Positions 25,267-35,794 are shown, numbered from the stretch's first letter. The stretch is 64,000 nt of DNA from Streptomyces sp. NBC_01255 (GCF_036226445.1 NZ_CP108474.1:7564001-7628000); one strand, 5' to 3'. The notes: generated by a model not told the origin, from the letters alone. A program made the numbers and translations.

Positions 25267-25920
25267 CTAAAGGGCAACCGCGGGCGCGCGCGTCGGATCG
25301 GCGGCGGGGACGGTGAGCGGATCGCCGGAGCGAGGATCGGCGGGGATGCTGAGGGGGACGCCGGGGAACCGGTCGTACCGCGGGAAGGAACTCGCCGGCA
25401 GGACGTCCCGCACGGCGACCCGGCACACCTCCACCGGGACCGGGGGCGCCGGGGCCGCGAGCGTGAACCACACGACCTTCCCGTCGGCGCCGCACGGGCG
25501 GACGCCCCAACTCTCGCTGACCGCGCCGATGATGGCGAGGCCCCGGCCGGACGTGGCGAGCGCCTCCAGCGCCTCCAGCGCGTCGAGTCCGTCACCGGCG
25601 CCGTCGCCGGCGCCGCCGACGTCACCGTCGATGTCGCCGTCGTCCAGGGTTCCGGCCTTCGGTATTCGGGGGTCGTGGTCCCTGACCGAGACCGTGAGGC
25701 GGTCGAGCAGCAGCTCGATCTCGACCGTGCAGCGCTTGTCCGGCTGCGCGTGTCGGTGGACGTTGGTCAGAAGCTCGGTGACACCGAGCGCGGCATGGTC
25801 GACCAAAGCGTCGAGATGCCAGTGGCGCAGATGCGCGGAGACGATTCTGCGGACCTGTCCGATCCGCGACGGCAGGGCGTGGAGCTCCACCGCGTAATAC
25901 CTGCTCGGCTCGCTGATCAC
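25267..25920 (-). CDS. RsbW-like ATP-binding protein (HATPase_c, anti-sigma-type)
   Basis: 217 residues. The GHKL ATPase core has the N-box in HAALGVTELLTNVHRHA, a G1-like SVRDHDPRIPKA and a G2 region TSGRGLAIIGAVSESWGV. An Asp/Gly/Ala-rich insert sits between them, and a proline-rich tail of about 70 residues follows. In Streptomyces such small ATPases act as serine kinases or anti-sigma factors in stress and development networks. GTG 25920 has GGGGAG nine bases upstream and overlaps the stop of an 18-codon upstream frame (GTGA). No anti-anti-sigma gene is adjacent. Confidence 0.88.
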   Translation of the reverse strand: MISEPSRYYAVELHALPSRIGQVRRIVSAHLRHWHLDALVDHAALGVTELLTNVHRHAQPDKRCTVEIELLLDRLTVSVRDHDPRIPKAGTLDDGDIDGDVGGAGDGAGDGLDALEALEALATSGRGLAIIGAVSESWGVRPCGADGKVVWFTLAAPAPPVPVEVCRVAVRDVLPASSFPRYDRFPGVPLSIPADPRSGDPLTVPAADPTRAPAVAL

Positions 25921-25973
25921 GGCTGCGACTCCCCGAAGTAGTCCGGAAGAAGACGAAGATTCGGATCTCTCAT
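25917..25973 (-). CDS. 18-codon upstream reading frame coupled to the ATPase gene
   Basis: ATG 25973 opens a frame reading MRDPNLRLLPDYFGESQP, whose TGA overlaps the GTG start of the ATPase gene (GTGA). Its codons contain the ribosome site of the ATPase gene. This arrangement suggests translational coupling or a leader peptide. There is no clear ribosome site for the small frame itself; it may be leaderless. Confidence 0.4.
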   Translation of the reverse strand: MRDPNLRLLPDYFGESQP

Positions 25974-26097
25974 GCGGTACAGCGGTACGGCGGGGTGGCG
26001 ACCCAAGCACAACGTCACCACCTGTGAACCCTCGGTGAGGTGGTACCAGCGTGAACCAGTGGTGACCGGGCCGCAACTCGCCGCGAACCGTGGCAGG

Positions 26098-26403
26098 TCA
26101 GCGCCCGGCAGCCCGCCTCAGCGCCGCGAGAAAGCTTCCCGACTCCTTGGTCCCGTCGCCGTCCCCGTGGTGCAGGGTCAGCCGGTACCGGGTCCCGTTC
26201 ACCGTCGCCACCGCCTCGTCGGCCTTGGCGAACCACGGCCGCCCGGCGCGTACGGCGGTCACCGGCGCGCTGTCGATCTCGCTGCCGTAGCTCGTGAGCA
26301 GCGCGAGCCGGCCGTCCTCGATCCGTACCTCTCCCGCGCGCGTCAGGGCGCGCGGCCAGCGTGCGATCCGTACGCCCCGCGCGCTGAACTCGGGTTCCGC
26401 CAT
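26098..26403 (-). CDS. Conserved hypothetical protein
   Basis: 101 residues, predicted mostly beta with a short C-terminal helix: alternating strands ([22 protein letters not shown], then [15 protein letters not shown]), reminiscent of a PH-like fold. No signal or membrane segment. ATG 26403 has GGTGGA about 6 bases upstream. It stands alone, divergent from the PLP enzyme gene, and I cannot name a function. Confidence 0.65.
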   Translation of the reverse strand: MAEPEFSARGVRIARWPRALTRAGEVRIEDGRLALLTSYGSEIDSAPVTAVRAGRPWFAKADEAVATVNGTRYRLTLHHGDGDGTKESGSFLAALRRAAGR

Positions 26404-26575
26404 GCCGGTCCACCCCTTTCACCCGGTTGCCCCACCAGTGTGCCGGGCGGCCCGCGACCGCACCAGTAGCCCCGCCACAAGGGATGCCTATGGGACATCA
26501 AAGGGAACGTTTGCCCAGGTGGGAGGGGTATCGTCGGCATCGGGAAGCAGTGTTGGCAAGCGAGGAGTGGGACGG

Positions 26576-27766
26576 ATGAGCACCACGGAGAACAGCGCGA
26601 CCGCGGCGCCGGCAACCACGGGGCCGGCGGCCACGGGGCCGGCGGCCACGGCACCGTCGACCACGGCACCGGCGACCCTCGACGTCGACCACAGCGATCC
26701 GGCGTACCGAGCCTGGCTGAAGGAGGCCGTCCGCAAGGTCCAGGCCGACGCCAACCGCTCCGCCGACACCCACCTCCTGCGCTTCCCGCTCCCCGAGAAG
26801 TGGGGCATCGACCTCTACCTCAAGGACGAGTCGACCCACCCCACCGGCAGCCTCAAGCACCGCCTCGCCCGCTCCCTCTTCCTCTACGGGCTCTGCAACG
26901 GCTGGATCCGGCCGGGCAAGCCCGTCATCGAGGCCTCCAGCGGCTCGACCGCCGTCTCCGAGGCGTACTTCGCGAAGCTCGTCGGCGTGCCCTTCATCGC
27001 CGTCATGCCCCGCACGACCAGCCCCGAGAAGTGCCGGCTCATCGAGTTCCACGGCGGGGAGTGTCACTTCGTCGACGACTCGCGGACGATCTACGAGGAG
27101 TCCGCGGCCCTCGCCGCGCGCACCGGCGGCCACTACATGGACCAGTTCACCTACGCCGAGCGGGCCACCGACTGGCGCGGAAACAACAACATCGCCGAAT
27201 CGATCTACCAGCAGCTGACGTTGGAGCGCTACCCGGAGCCCGCCTGGATCGTGGCCACCGCGGGCACCGGCGGCACCTCGGCGACGATCGCCCGCTACGT
27301 CCACTACATGCAGCACGACACCCGGATCTGTGTCGCCGACCCCGAGAACTCCTGCTTCTTCGACGGGTGGACGCACAACGACCCCGGCGCGACCGCCGAC
27401 TGCGGTTCGCGCATCGAGGGCATCGGCCGCCCCCGCATGGAGCCGAGCTTCGTCCCCGGCGCGATCGACCGCATGATGAAGGTCCCCGACGCCGCGAGCG
27501 TCGCCGCCGTCCGCGCCCTGGAGACGGCCATAGGGCGCAAGGCGGGCGGCTCCACCGGCACCGGCCTCTGGAGCGCCTTCAAGATCGTGGCCGAGATGGT
27601 CGAGCAGGAGCGCACCGGCAGCATCGTCACGCTGATCTGCGACCCGGGCGAGCGCTACCTCGACAAGTACTACTCCGACGACTGGCTGGCCGCCCAGGGC
27701 CTGGACATCGCCCCGTACAGCGCCGCTATCGAGCGGTTCCTGGCGACGGGGGCCTGGCCGGAGTGA
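26576..27766 (+). CDS. PLP-dependent cysteine synthase-family enzyme (Cds1-like)
   Basis: 396 residues. An Ala/Thr/Pro-rich N-terminal tail of about 35 residues, encoded by GGCC-rich tandem repeats, precedes the fold-type II PLP domain. The Schiff-base lysine is K94 in [10 protein letters not shown], the substrate loop is [15 protein letters not shown], and the phosphate loop is [12 protein letters not shown]. The length and motifs fit actinobacterial Cds1, a cysteine desulfhydrase that makes pyruvate, ammonia and H2S; O-acetylserine sulfhydrylase activity is the alternative. ATG 26576 has GAGGAG 8 bases upstream. The 3' end overlaps the opposite-strand SRPBCC gene by 41 bases. Confidence 0.87.
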   Translation: MSTTENSATAAPATTGPAATGPAATAPSTTAPATLDVDHSDPAYRAWLKEAVRKVQADANRSADTHLLRFPLPEKWGIDLYLKDESTHPTGSLKHRLARSLFLYGLCNGWIRPGKPVIEASSGSTAVSEAYFAKLVGVPFIAVMPRTTSPEKCRLIEFHGGECHFVDDSRTIYEESAALAARTGGHYMDQFTYAERATDWRGNNNIAESIYQQLTLERYPEPAWIVATAGTGGTSATIARYVHYMQHDTRICVADPENSCFFDGWTHNDPGATADCGSRIEGIGRPRMEPSFVPGAIDRMMKVPDAASVAAVRALETAIGRKAGGSTGTGLWSAFKIVAEMVEQERTGSIVTLICDPGERYLDKYYSDDWLAAQGLDIAPYSAAIERFLATGAWPE

Positions 27767-28226
27767 GCCGCCGGTCCAGGCGGCGCGCCGCGTCCCGGAA
27801 GGACAGCCCCACGCCGGGGCGGGCGAGGAGCAGCGCGAGCCGGACCGGAGCCGCGCCGTCGACGGCCATCGTCCACCGCAGGCGCGTGCCCTTCCCGGCG
27901 GGGGAGAGGGCCCACTCCTCCGCGAGCGCCGTCACGCCGGGGGCGTTCGTCAGGTCCACCCGGTAGCCGTACCGGATGTCGGGCTCGGCGGCGAGGATCG
28001 TCTCCTCGAAGACGATCCCGCCCCGCAGTCGTATGGTCCGGCCCGCCCCGTCCCCCGTCGGGACGGCGGAGGTGACGGCCGTGAACCAGGCCGGCAGGCT
28101 GCCCACCTCCACGGCCACGGACCGGTAGACGGCCGACGGCGGAGCCGCCAGCGTCGCCGTGTGGACGAGACGGACGGGCGCGGTCGTGGTGAAGTCGAGC
28201 TCCACCGGCCTCAGTCGGCGTGCCAT
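27726..28226 (-). CDS. SRPBCC-family (START-like) protein
   Basis: 166 residues with the Bet v1/START outline: [21 protein letters not shown] at the N-terminus, [10 protein letters not shown], a central strand [18 protein letters not shown], and a long C-terminal helix. This fold makes a hydrophobic ligand pocket; the ligand is unknown. ATG 28226 has GGAGG eight bases upstream. It overlaps the tail of the PLP enzyme gene on the other strand by 41 bases. Confidence 0.8.
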   Translation of the reverse strand: MARRLRPVELDFTTTAPVRLVHTATLAAPPSAVYRSVAVEVGSLPAWFTAVTSAVPTGDGAGRTIRLRGGIVFEETILAAEPDIRYGYRVDLTNAPGVTALAEEWALSPAGKGTRLRWTMAVDGAAPVRLALLLARPGVGLSFRDAARRLDRRLTPARPPSPGTAR

Positions 28227-28356
28227 GGACCGAACCTCCCCAGGACGGATGTGGAAGTGAACCCTAGCTGACGGCATGTCAATGGCACAGGGTGGCGGCG
28301 GCCTCCGCGCATGATGGCCTGCGCAGGGATCTCGCCGGACCGGAAGGGGAACCACC

Positions 28357-29283
28357 TTGTCCACCACAGCACCGCACCCGTCCCGCCGCACCGCACTCGC
28401 ACTCGGCGCCGGCACCGCGCTCGCCTCCGTCCTCCCGGTCGGGGGGACGGCCCGTGCTTCGACGGCCCGAGGTGGCCGCGACCGTCTCACCACCCGGCTG
28501 CGGGAACTGGAAGGTGAGCACTCCGCCCGCCTGGGCGTGTTCGCGCACGACGTCCGCACCGGCCGGACGGTGGCGTACCGCGCCGACGAGCGCTTCCCGA
28601 TGTGCTCGGTGTTCAAGACCCTCGCCGCCGCTGCCGTGCTGCGCGACCTCGACCACGACGGCACGTTCCTGGCGAAGCGCGTCCGCTACACGGAGGCGCT
28701 GGTCGAGCGGTCGGGCTTCTCGCCGAGGACCGGGCTGCCGGAGAACCTCGCCGACGGGATGACCGTCGCCGGGCTCTGCGACGCGACCCTCCGCTACAGC
28801 GACAACGCCGCCGCGAATCTGCTTCTGCGCGCACTGGGCGGGCCGACGGCCGTCACCCGGTTCGCCCGGTCGATCGGGGACGGCGTCACCCGACTGGACC
28901 GCTGGGAACCCGAGTTGAACTCCGCCGAGCCCTGGCGCGACACCGACGTCACCACCCCGCGCGCCATCGGCCGGACCTACGGGCGCCTCGTCCTCGGCGA
29001 CGCGCTGACGCCCCGGGACCGCGACCGGCTGACCCGCTGGATGCTCGCCAACACCACCAGCGGCGAGCGGTTCCGCAAGGGGCTGCCCGCCGACTGGATC
29101 CTCGCCGACAAGACCGGCGGCGGGCGGTACGGCGGCAACAACGACGTAGGCATCGCCTGGCCGCCGGCCGGCGGCCCGGTCCTGCTGGCCGTCCTGACGG
29201 CCAAGCCCGAGGAGGACGCGACGGCCGACAACCTGCTCGTGGCCAGGGCCGCGGCCCTGGTGGCGGCGGAACTCCGCCCGTAG
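28357..29283 (+). CDS. Class A beta-lactamase, Tat-exported
   Basis: 308 residues with every class A element: nucleophile and base in CSVFKT (S84, K87), the SDN loop in RYSDNAA (S148), the omega-loop glutamate in WEPELN (E184, N188), and the KTG box in DKTGGG (K252). The signal peptide has a twin-arginine motif (SRRTALALG) followed by a hydrophobic stretch and an ARA-S cleavage site, so export is by the Tat pathway, usual for Streptomyces. The start is TTG 28357 with AAGGGGA upstream. It hydrolyses penams outside the cell. No BlaR/BlaI or AmpR-type regulator is adjacent. Confidence 0.95.
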   Translation: MSTTAPHPSRRTALALGAGTALASVLPVGGTARASTARGGRDRLTTRLRELEGEHSARLGVFAHDVRTGRTVAYRADERFPMCSVFKTLAAAAVLRDLDHDGTFLAKRVRYTEALVERSGFSPRTGLPENLADGMTVAGLCDATLRYSDNAAANLLLRALGGPTAVTRFARSIGDGVTRLDRWEPELNSAEPWRDTDVTTPRAIGRTYGRLVLGDALTPRDRDRLTRWMLANTTSGERFRKGLPADWILADKTGGGRYGGNNDVGIAWPPAGGPVLLAVLTAKPEEDATADNLLVARAAALVAAELRP

Positions 29284-29310
29284 GGCTACGCCCGGATCGG
29301 CAAGGAACAC

Positions 29311-29748
29311 CTAAGGGCGGAGCAAGCCGTCCACGGCCCGGCCGAACAGGACCCGCCCCGCACGCGCCAGGACCGGGTCGAAGGCGCGGGGGAGTCCTCG
29401 TACCGCGAGCTCCTCCGTCCACTCGACCCGGCAGCCGCCGTCCGGGGCTCCCGTCACCGCGACCTCCGCCCAACCCCGCACGACCCGGCCGGACTTCGCC
29501 AGGCGGCACACGCCCTGCCGCCCGGCCTCCGGCGGCTCCCAGCGCACGACCTCCATCGGGTCGTCGAAGGCCAGCCGGCCGATCCCGGTCCGCGCCGTGA
29601 ACCGCGTCCCGGCCCCGCTCGGCCCCGGCGTGAGGACCCTCGTCCGGGTCAGCGGCACCTGCCGGCCGTGCGCCGGCCAGTCCGTTAGCCGCCGCCACAC
29701 CTCGTCCGGTGCCAGCGGTACGGTCCGCTCGACCCGGAACAGGGTCAC
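29311..29748 (-). CDS. SRPBCC-family protein
   Basis: 145 residues, Bet v1/START-like: FRVERTVPLAPDEVWRRLTD at the start, strands GTRFTARTGIGRLAF and EVVRWEPPEAG, and a C-terminal helix (RAFDPVLARAGRVLFGRAVD). The start GTG 29748 overlaps the stop of the upstream DeoR gene (GTGA), so the two are translationally coupled. The polyketide-cyclase-like name would be only a label; no ligand is evident. Confidence 0.8.
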   Translation of the reverse strand: MTLFRVERTVPLAPDEVWRRLTDWPAHGRQVPLTRTRVLTPGPSGAGTRFTARTGIGRLAFDDPMEVVRWEPPEAGRQGVCRLAKSGRVVRGWAEVAVTGAPDGGCRVEWTEELAVRGLPRAFDPVLARAGRVLFGRAVDGLLRP

Positions 29749-30572
29749 GCCGGTTCCTCGCCCGCCACCACGACCCCCGGCAGGTGCTCCGCCACCTCGC
29801 CGCGTACGTCCTCGCCCAGGCCGCGGTCCGTCACCCAGGTGTCGACCTCGCCCAGGTCGGCGAAGGAACTCAGGCCCACCGTCCCCCACTTGGTGTGGTC
29901 CGCGACCACCACCACCCGGCGCGCCGACCGCATCAGGCAGCGGTTCGTCTCCGCCTCCGCGAGGTTCGGCGTCGACAGTCCGGCCTCGACCGAGATGCCG
30001 TGCACCCCGAGGAAGAGCAGGTCGAAGTGGAGTGAGCGGATCGCCCGGTCCGCCACCGCCCCGACCAGCGCGTCGGACGGCGTGCGTACCCCGCCCGTGA
30101 GGACGACGGTCGCCGCCCCGCGGCGCACCTCGCCCCCGCCGCCGGCCAGTTGCGCCTCGTGGAACACGTCCGCGACCCGCACCGAGTTGGTCACCACCGT
30201 CAGATCCGGTACGTCGAGCAGATGCCGGGCCAGTGCGTACGTCGTCGTCCCGCCGGACAGGGCGATCGCCGTGCCCGGCGCGACCAGGGCCGCCGCGGCC
30301 CGCGCGATCTCGTCCTTGGCGCTCGGTTCGAGCACCGACTTGGCTTCGAAGCCCGGCTCATGGGTGCTCGCCTCGACCACCGGCACGGCCCCGCCGTGCA
30401 CCTTCGCCAGCATGCCCTGCCGGGCCAGCGCGTCCAGGTCGCGGCGGATCGTCATGTCCGAGACGTTCAGCCGCCGGGTCAGTTCGTTGACCCGTACACC
30501 GCCGCGCCGCCGGACCTCGTCGAGGATCAGGGCGCGCCGCTGCTCCGCGAGGAGGTTCTGGTTGTCAGTCAC
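29745..30572 (-). CDS. DeoR-family transcriptional regulator
   Basis: 275 residues. The DeoR winged helix is LAEQRRALILDEVRRRGGVR, then VNELTRRLNVSDMTIRRDLD. The C-terminal DeoRC sensor domain has the sugar-phosphate loop ALSGGTTTYALARHL and the segment LLFLGVHGISVEAGLST. The start is taken at GTG 30572 (VTDNQNLL), although an ATG at 30677 preceded directly by GGGAGG would add a Pro/Ser-rich 35 residues. It probably represses a sugar-phosphate pathway; no sugar genes are next to it except the coupled SRPBCC gene. Confidence 0.9.
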   Translation of the reverse strand: MTDNQNLLAEQRRALILDEVRRRGGVRVNELTRRLNVSDMTIRRDLDALARQGMLAKVHGGAVPVVEASTHEPGFEAKSVLEPSAKDEIARAAAALVAPGTAIALSGGTTTYALARHLLDVPDLTVVTNSVRVADVFHEAQLAGGGGEVRRGAATVVLTGGVRTPSDALVGAVADRAIRSLHFDLLFLGVHGISVEAGLSTPNLAEAETNRCLMRSARRVVVVADHTKWGTVGLSSFADLGEVDTWVTDRGLGEDVRGEVAEHLPGVVVAGEEPA

Positions 30573-30705
30573 CGCCGGGGCCGGTCCTTCCGCAGGGGAC
30601 GAGGGATCAGTGTCGGATTCGGTGAGAGACCGTGCGCTGCCGTATGGCCGTCCGCGATCCTGTTTCCGACGTCGCATCCTCCCACCCAGAGAGGAAGTCC
30701 CCTAA

Positions 30706-33288
30706 GTGTCCCCTGCCACACCCGCCCCGGAGACCGGGGGCGCGGCGCTCGAACTCCTCGTCCACGGAGTCGGCGGAGCCACCCCGCAGTCCATGCTCGA
30801 CGACCCCAGGACCGTACGCGTCACCGGCGACGGGACCGCCGCCGTGTACCGGCGGACCGAGGACCTCGACGCCGAGGAGCACCCCGAGCGGTACGCCGCA
30901 CGGCCGGTGCCGGAGGCGTACTGCTGGTCCAACCTCACCTCCGGCGACGGCACGCGCGCCCTGTGGCTGCTGCTTCTGCCCTTCATGGTCGCCAACCTCG
31001 CCCACTGGATGCGCCCGCCCGCCCAGGGCCGGCCCGGACTCGTCCGGCTGTACGGGGTCCTCGTCCGGCTCGTCGCCCTCACCCTCACCGTGCTCCTCAC
31101 CGCCGCGGCCTGCGAGGTCGCGCTCGATCTGACGGCCTGGCAGTGCGCCGGCACCGCGGCCTGCTCCGACGCGTACTCCTGGCTCGGCTTCCTCGCCGCC
31201 GACCGCGGCGGCTGGTGGTCCGCGCCGGGGCGCCGCCTCGCCCTCGCCGCGCTCGTGCCGACGGCGCTCGTCGGTCTGCTCTGGTACCTGTCCAACCGGA
31301 CCTGGAGCGCGTACGAGGCCCAGCGCCCGCCCACCGGCTACGACGCCCCCATGCCGGAGCCGAAAGCCGACACCCAGGCCGACGCGCAAACCGACACCCA
31401 GGCCGCCCCTCAAGCCGACGCCCAGGCCGCCCCTCAAGCCGACGCCCAGGCCGCCCCTCAAGCCGACGCCCAGGCCGCCCCTCAAGCCGACGCCCAGGCC
31501 GCCCCTCAAGCCGACGCCCAGGCCGACACGGAGACCGCAGACCTGGAGGAACCCGTCCCCGAGGGCCCCGCCCCGGCCGAAGCCGGGCCCACCCCCGCCG
31601 AGCTCCGCCCCGCCCTCGGCCGTCCCGGTTTCTGGTACGGGCGCCGCCTCGTCGCCCGGCTCCGTGGCGCGCACACCGCCGCCGGGTTCCTCACCGTCGC
31701 CGCGGCCCTCGCCACCGTCACTGCCCGCCATGACACGGGGGCGCTCGCGGCCTGCGGCCTCGCGCTCCAGGCCGCCCTCGTCGCCCTCGGCGCCGTCGTC
31801 CTGTGGGTCGTCTGCCGGCGGGGCCGCAGCGAGCGCCGTCTCGACCTGCGCGTCGAGCGCGCCCTCGTCTCCTGGCTGCCCGGGTCCGCCCTCGCCCTGC
31901 TCGCCCTCGCCGCCGTGCACGCCGGCTGGTCCCGTCCCGGCTGGGTCTCCCACGGCACCCTCCCCGGGGACGCCGCCTTCGGCACCCTCACCCTCGCCCA
32001 GGGCGGCCTCGTCGTCGCCCTCGGCGTGGTCGCCCTGCTCCTCCAGCGCCCCCGCAGGGACCCGCGCACCGCGCTGCGCGGACTCGGCGGCCCCGCCGTC
32101 GCCATGCTCGCCTGCGCCCTTGCCGGCGTCATGTCCGGCGGCGTCGCCCAGCGCGTCGCCGACTGGCTCGACGGCCCCGGCGCGGGGGAGGGCCCCCGGA
32201 TCGGGCCGCCCGTGCTGCTCAGCTGGCAGGCGTCCGTGATCCCCGTGCTGCTCCTGCTGCTGCTCGCACCCGCCGCCCTCCTCGCCGTACGGACCGTGCT
32301 CGACGCGCGGCGGCTGCGGCCCGCCGTCGAGGCCGACTACGGCGCCGCGGGCGAGCCGGACCCGGTCCGCACCGGACAGATCGCGGCGGGCCGGGCCCGT
32401 GCGGGGCTCACCGACTCCGCGCCCGTCCTCGTCGGAGTCGTCTCCGGCGCGACCCTGCTCCTCGGGGCCGCGTCCGTCGCCGGAGCCTGGGCCAGCGGAA
32501 ACGTCCCCGGCCGTGCCTTCGACGGGGCCCACCCCGCGATCGCCTCCGCCGCTTCCGCCGCCCAGGCCCTCGGCTCCTGGATGATCGGCCTAGGCTTCCT
32601 GCTCTTCGTCACCTGGGGCCGCCGCGCCTACAAGGACGCCTCGGCCCGCCGTACCATCGGCATCCTCTGGGACGTCGGCACTTTCTGGCCGCGGGCCGCC
32701 CACCCCTTCGCCCCGCCGTGTTACGCCGAACGGGCCGTCCCCGACCTCACCTGGCGCATGAGCTCCTGGACCCGCGGCACCGGTGGCCGGCTCGTCATCT
32801 CCGGCCACTCGCAGGGCAGCGTCCTTGCCGCGGCCGCCGTCTGGCAGCTGCCGCCCGCCACTCGCGGCCGGGTCGCGCTCCTCACCTACGGCTCACCCCT
32901 GGAGCGGCTCTACGGGCGCTGGTTCCCCGCCTACTTCGGACCCGAGGCGCTCCGCTCCCTCCACCGCACGGTCCACTGCTGGAGCAACCTCCACCGCGCC
33001 ACCGACCCCATCGGCGGCCCCGTCCGTGTCCCCGCGGAGGCGGACCGGCCGGCCGTCGACGGGGACGTGCTGCTCGACCCCGTCGCGTACGGCCGCACCC
33101 GTGAACACCCGCTGCCGGAACCGATCCTGGGCCACTCCGACTACCAGGCCGACCCGGCGTTCGCCCGGCACCGCTCCGCACTTCTCGACCGGCTGCCACC
33201 CGCCCTGCCCCGTCAGCGCGAGCCGAACGACGGTGACCGTCAGGGGAGTTCCGGCCGTCAGGGGAGTTCGGGAAGGTCCTCCGGATAG
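30706..33288 (+). CDS. Large membrane protein with a C-terminal alpha/beta-hydrolase-like domain
   Basis: 860 residues. The N-terminus has an esterase-like first strand ([13 protein letters not shown]). Two or three membrane helices ([28 protein letters not shown]) precede a disordered stretch with five perfect QAAPQADA octapeptides. About six further helices (residues about 320-640) follow. The last 200 residues carry the nucleophile elbow [15 protein letters not shown] (S702), the rest of a split lipase-like fold. Start is GTG 30706 with AGAGGA upstream. The C-terminal tail is a DNA repeat shared with the end of the convergent gene. Function unknown; a membrane esterase is likely. Confidence 0.82.
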   Translation: MSPATPAPETGGAALELLVHGVGGATPQSMLDDPRTVRVTGDGTAAVYRRTEDLDAEEHPERYAARPVPEAYCWSNLTSGDGTRALWLLLLPFMVANLAHWMRPPAQGRPGLVRLYGVLVRLVALTLTVLLTAAACEVALDLTAWQCAGTAACSDAYSWLGFLAADRGGWWSAPGRRLALAALVPTALVGLLWYLSNRTWSAYEAQRPPTGYDAPMPEPKADTQADAQTDTQAAPQADAQAAPQADAQAAPQADAQAAPQADAQAAPQADAQADTETADLEEPVPEGPAPAEAGPTPAELRPALGRPGFWYGRRLVARLRGAHTAAGFLTVAAALATVTARHDTGALAACGLALQAALVALGAVVLWVVCRRGRSERRLDLRVERALVSWLPGSALALLALAAVHAGWSRPGWVSHGTLPGDAAFGTLTLAQGGLVVALGVVALLLQRPRRDPRTALRGLGGPAVAMLACALAGVMSGGVAQRVADWLDGPGAGEGPRIGPPVLLSWQASVIPVLLLLLLAPAALLAVRTVLDARRLRPAVEADYGAAGEPDPVRTGQIAAGRARAGLTDSAPVLVGVVSGATLLLGAASVAGAWASGNVPGRAFDGAHPAIASAASAAQALGSWMIGLGFLLFVTWGRRAYKDASARRTIGILWDVGTFWPRAAHPFAPPCYAERAVPDLTWRMSSWTRGTGGRLVISGHSQGSVLAAAAVWQLPPATRGRVALLTYGSPLERLYGRWFPAYFGPEALRSLHRTVHCWSNLHRATDPIGGPVRVPAEADRPAVDGDVLLDPVAYGRTREHPLPEPILGHSDYQADPAFARHRSALLDRLPPALPRQREPNDGDRQGSSGRQGSSGRSSG
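31399..31518 (+). repeat. Five perfect 24-bp tandem repeats in coding DNA
   Basis: Each unit encodes QAAPQADA; a degenerate [11 protein letters not shown] stretch precedes them. Identical units imply recent slippage or recombination, so copy number may differ between strains and assemblies. Confidence 0.92.
33237..33269. repeat. Direct repeat at the convergent gene ends
   Basis: CCGTCAGGGGAGTTC occurs at 33237-33251 and 33255-33269. The first copy codes the tail of the membrane hydrolase; the second also contains the stop codon of the AAA protein gene on the other strand. Confidence 0.85.
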
Positions 33289-35666
33289 AGCAGGGTCAGG
33301 TCGTCCGTGCTCGGCTCGGCGAGCGCGGCGACCCGGCCCGCGTGCCGCTCCACCATCGACTCGAACGTCTGCCGCGCCGTACGGCCGTTGCCGAAGGCCG
33401 GGCCCTTGGGCAGCTTCGTGAAGTAGGTGAGCAGTGCGTCGTCCGTGCCCGGTACGAGGCGGTACTCGTGCTCGTCTGCCTGCTGCCCCACGATCCGCAG
33501 GAGCTCGTCCGGCGCGTAGTCGCCGAAGCTGATGGTCCGTGAGAAGCGGGATGCCACACCGGGGTTGACGGTGAGGAAGCGCTCCATCTCCGCAGTGTAC
33601 CCGGCGACGATGACGACCACCGCGTCGCGGTGGTCCTCCATCAGCTTCACCAGCGTGTCGATCGCCTCGCGGCCGAAGTCCCGCCCCGAGTCCTCCGGCG
33701 ACAGCGCGTAGGCCTCGTCGACGAACAGCACGCCGCCGCGCGCCCGGTCGAAGGCCTCCTGCGTACGGATCGCGGTCGAGCCGATGTGCTCGCCGACCAG
33801 GTCCACCCGGGAGACCTCCACCAGGTGGCCCCGCTCCAGGACGCCGAGCGAGGCGAGGATCTCGCCGTAGAGCCGGGCCACGGTCGTCTTGCCGGTGCCG
33901 GGGTTGCCGGTGAAGACCAGATGGCGGCGGACCGAGGCCGCCTTGAGGCCCGCCTCCTGACGCCGGCGCCCCACCTCGATCATGTTGGTGAGCGTCCGCA
34001 CCTCGTGCTTCACGCTCTCCAGGCCCACCAGAGCGTCCAGTTCGCCGAGGACGTCCTGCGAGGAACGGGCCTCGGGCACCGGAACCACCGGCGCCGGGGC
34101 GGCGGCCGGCTGGGTACGGGGCACGGGAACCGACCCGAGGACCCCCGACGGCTGCGTGGCCGTCAGGACGGTGCCGCCGTCGGGCACGGAGGAACGGACC
34201 GCGCTCTCGTCGCTGGTGCAGTCCTCCGCGACCGCGCCCTCCTCCGGGAACTCGTACCCGCCGCGCGCGCACCGCTCCGTACGGCACTTGCGCAGGCTCG
34301 TCCGGCAGCCGTCCGTCACATGGAACCCGTATCCGCCGCTGCCCGTGACCCGGCAGCCGTGGAAGGAGCCGCGGCCCTCGGCCGACACGTAGAAACCGGC
34401 CTCGGCGGGCGAGGTGACCGTGCACCGGTCGATCGTGGGGTCGGCGCCCTTCGTGACGATGACCCCGGTCTGCACGGCGTCGATCGTGCACCCCGCGAGG
34501 GTGCCGCCGCTGCCGTGGTCCCGGAACCAGGCGCCCGTGGAGGCCTCCCGGATCCGGCAGTCGTCGAGCTGCGCCGTCGCCCCGTCGCTCACCGACACCG
34601 CCGTGTTCCGCACCTGCGACAGGTCGCTGTCGACCACGTCCACGCGCGAACCCCGGTCGAGGACGAACAGCGCGTCCGGCACGTCGTGCACCCGGCAGGC
34701 GTCGAGGACGACGGTCGCGCCGTCGCTCACCCACACCGCCGGGTAGTCGCCCGTACTGTCGTGGATCTCGCACTGGTTGGCGTCCACGCGCGTGCCCGGA
34801 TCCCACACCGACAGGCCGTTGCGGCCGAAACGGCGGACCGTCGACCGGGTCAGTGTCAGCACCGAGCGCGAGCGCAGGTCGACCGCGTTCTCCGGGACGT
34901 CGTGGATGTCGCAGTCCGAGAGCGTCAGGACGGCGTCCGTGTCGAGAGTGATGCCGTCCGCCGACGTGCGGTGCACCGACGAGTCGGTGAGGTGCGCGGT
35001 GGCACGCGCCGCGATCTGGATGCCGGCGCCCTTGATCTCGTACACCTCGCAGCCGACGCCCTCCAGGCCGCTGCCCTCGCCGGTGACGGCGATCCCGGCA
35101 CCGGAGGCATGGTGCACGCGGCAGCGCTCCAGGCGCGGATGCGCCCCGCCGCGCACCGAGACGCCCGCCTGGCCGGCGGAGACCACCTCGCACTCCTCGA
35201 ACACCCCACCCGCGCCGTCGACCACCGCGATGCCGACCCCGGCCGGGTTGTCGATCGTGCACCGGCGGACGGTCGGGCGGGCGGCACCCCGCACCTCGAT
35301 CCCGGCGGCCGAGCGCGTCATGATCCGCAGGTCGAGCAGCTCGGGCGTGCCGTCCTCGACGAGCAGCGCGGGCGCGGCGACGTCCTGCCCCTCGATGTGC
35401 AGGTCCTGGACGGTGACGGAGGCGCGGACGGTCAGCGCCACCCCGTCCGGCGGCGCGATCCGCACCGAGCCGACCGACCCCTCGGGGCCGCGCAGGGTGA
35501 CGGCCCGCCGCACGACCAGGTTCTCCCGGTAGGTGCCGGGCGCGACGGTGAGGACGTCCCCGTCGCTCGCGGCCTCCAGGGCGGCGGCGAGAGAGGCGTA
35601 CTCACCCGTGCGGCGCCGCCACCGCGATGTGCCGGTGTGCGTCACCTGGACCGTGCCCTGTGCCAT
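33258..35666 (-). CDS. Right-handed beta-helix / AAA+ (CbxX/CfqX, EccA-like) ATPase
   Basis: 802 residues. Residues about 20-495 are a parallel beta-helix built of repeated short coils (patterns such as [24 protein letters not shown]), starting with the pectin-lyase-like [25 protein letters not shown] Pro/Ala linker follows. Residues about 540-802 are an AAA+ domain: Walker [10 protein letters not shown] (about 587), Walker [11 protein letters not shown] (about 646), sensor VIVAGY and arginine-finger region SRFSRTI. CbxX-type ATPases assist Rubisco, ESX secretion (EccA) or sporulation; here no ESX genes are visible. ATG 35666 starts MAQGTVQV. The 3' end overlaps the convergent gene by 31 bases. 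Confidence 0.88.
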   Translation of the reverse strand: MAQGTVQVTHTGTSRWRRRTGEYASLAAALEAASDGDVLTVAPGTYRENLVVRRAVTLRGPEGSVGSVRIAPPDGVALTVRASVTVQDLHIEGQDVAAPALLVEDGTPELLDLRIMTRSAAGIEVRGAARPTVRRCTIDNPAGVGIAVVDGAGGVFEECEVVSAGQAGVSVRGGAHPRLERCRVHHASGAGIAVTGEGSGLEGVGCEVYEIKGAGIQIAARATAHLTDSSVHRTSADGITLDTDAVLTLSDCDIHDVPENAVDLRSRSVLTLTRSTVRRFGRNGLSVWDPGTRVDANQCEIHDSTGDYPAVWVSDGATVVLDACRVHDVPDALFVLDRGSRVDVVDSDLSQVRNTAVSVSDGATAQLDDCRIREASTGAWFRDHGSGGTLAGCTIDAVQTGVIVTKGADPTIDRCTVTSPAEAGFYVSAEGRGSFHGCRVTGSGGYGFHVTDGCRTSLRKCRTERCARGGYEFPEEGAVAEDCTSDESAVRSSVPDGGTVLTATQPSGVLGSVPVPRTQPAAAPAPVVPVPEARSSQDVLGELDALVGLESVKHEVRTLTNMIEVGRRRQEAGLKAASVRRHLVFTGNPGTGKTTVARLYGEILASLGVLERGHLVEVSRVDLVGEHIGSTAIRTQEAFDRARGGVLFVDEAYALSPEDSGRDFGREAIDTLVKLMEDHRDAVVVIVAGYTAEMERFLTVNPGVASRFSRTISFGDYAPDELLRIVGQQADEHEYRLVPGTDDALLTYFTKLPKGPAFGNGRTARQTFESMVERHAGRVAALAEPSTDDLTLLYPEDLPELP

Positions 35667-35794
35667 GGGTGTGCCCTGCCCCCGCCTGATGCCTCGCCGC
35701 TGTTCCGATGCCCCACCGTAGCGCGCGCGGTCGGTGGGGGTTGACGGGTCGTGAGGGCTTACTCGTACGGGTAGGCCGGCGGCGTCGGTACGGG

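Noticed and set aside
29272..29322. CTCCGCCC / GGGCGGAG inverted repeat between the beta-lactamase and SRPBCC genes as a terminator
   Set aside because: Only 8 bp with a 35-base loop in very GC-rich DNA; too weak to call.
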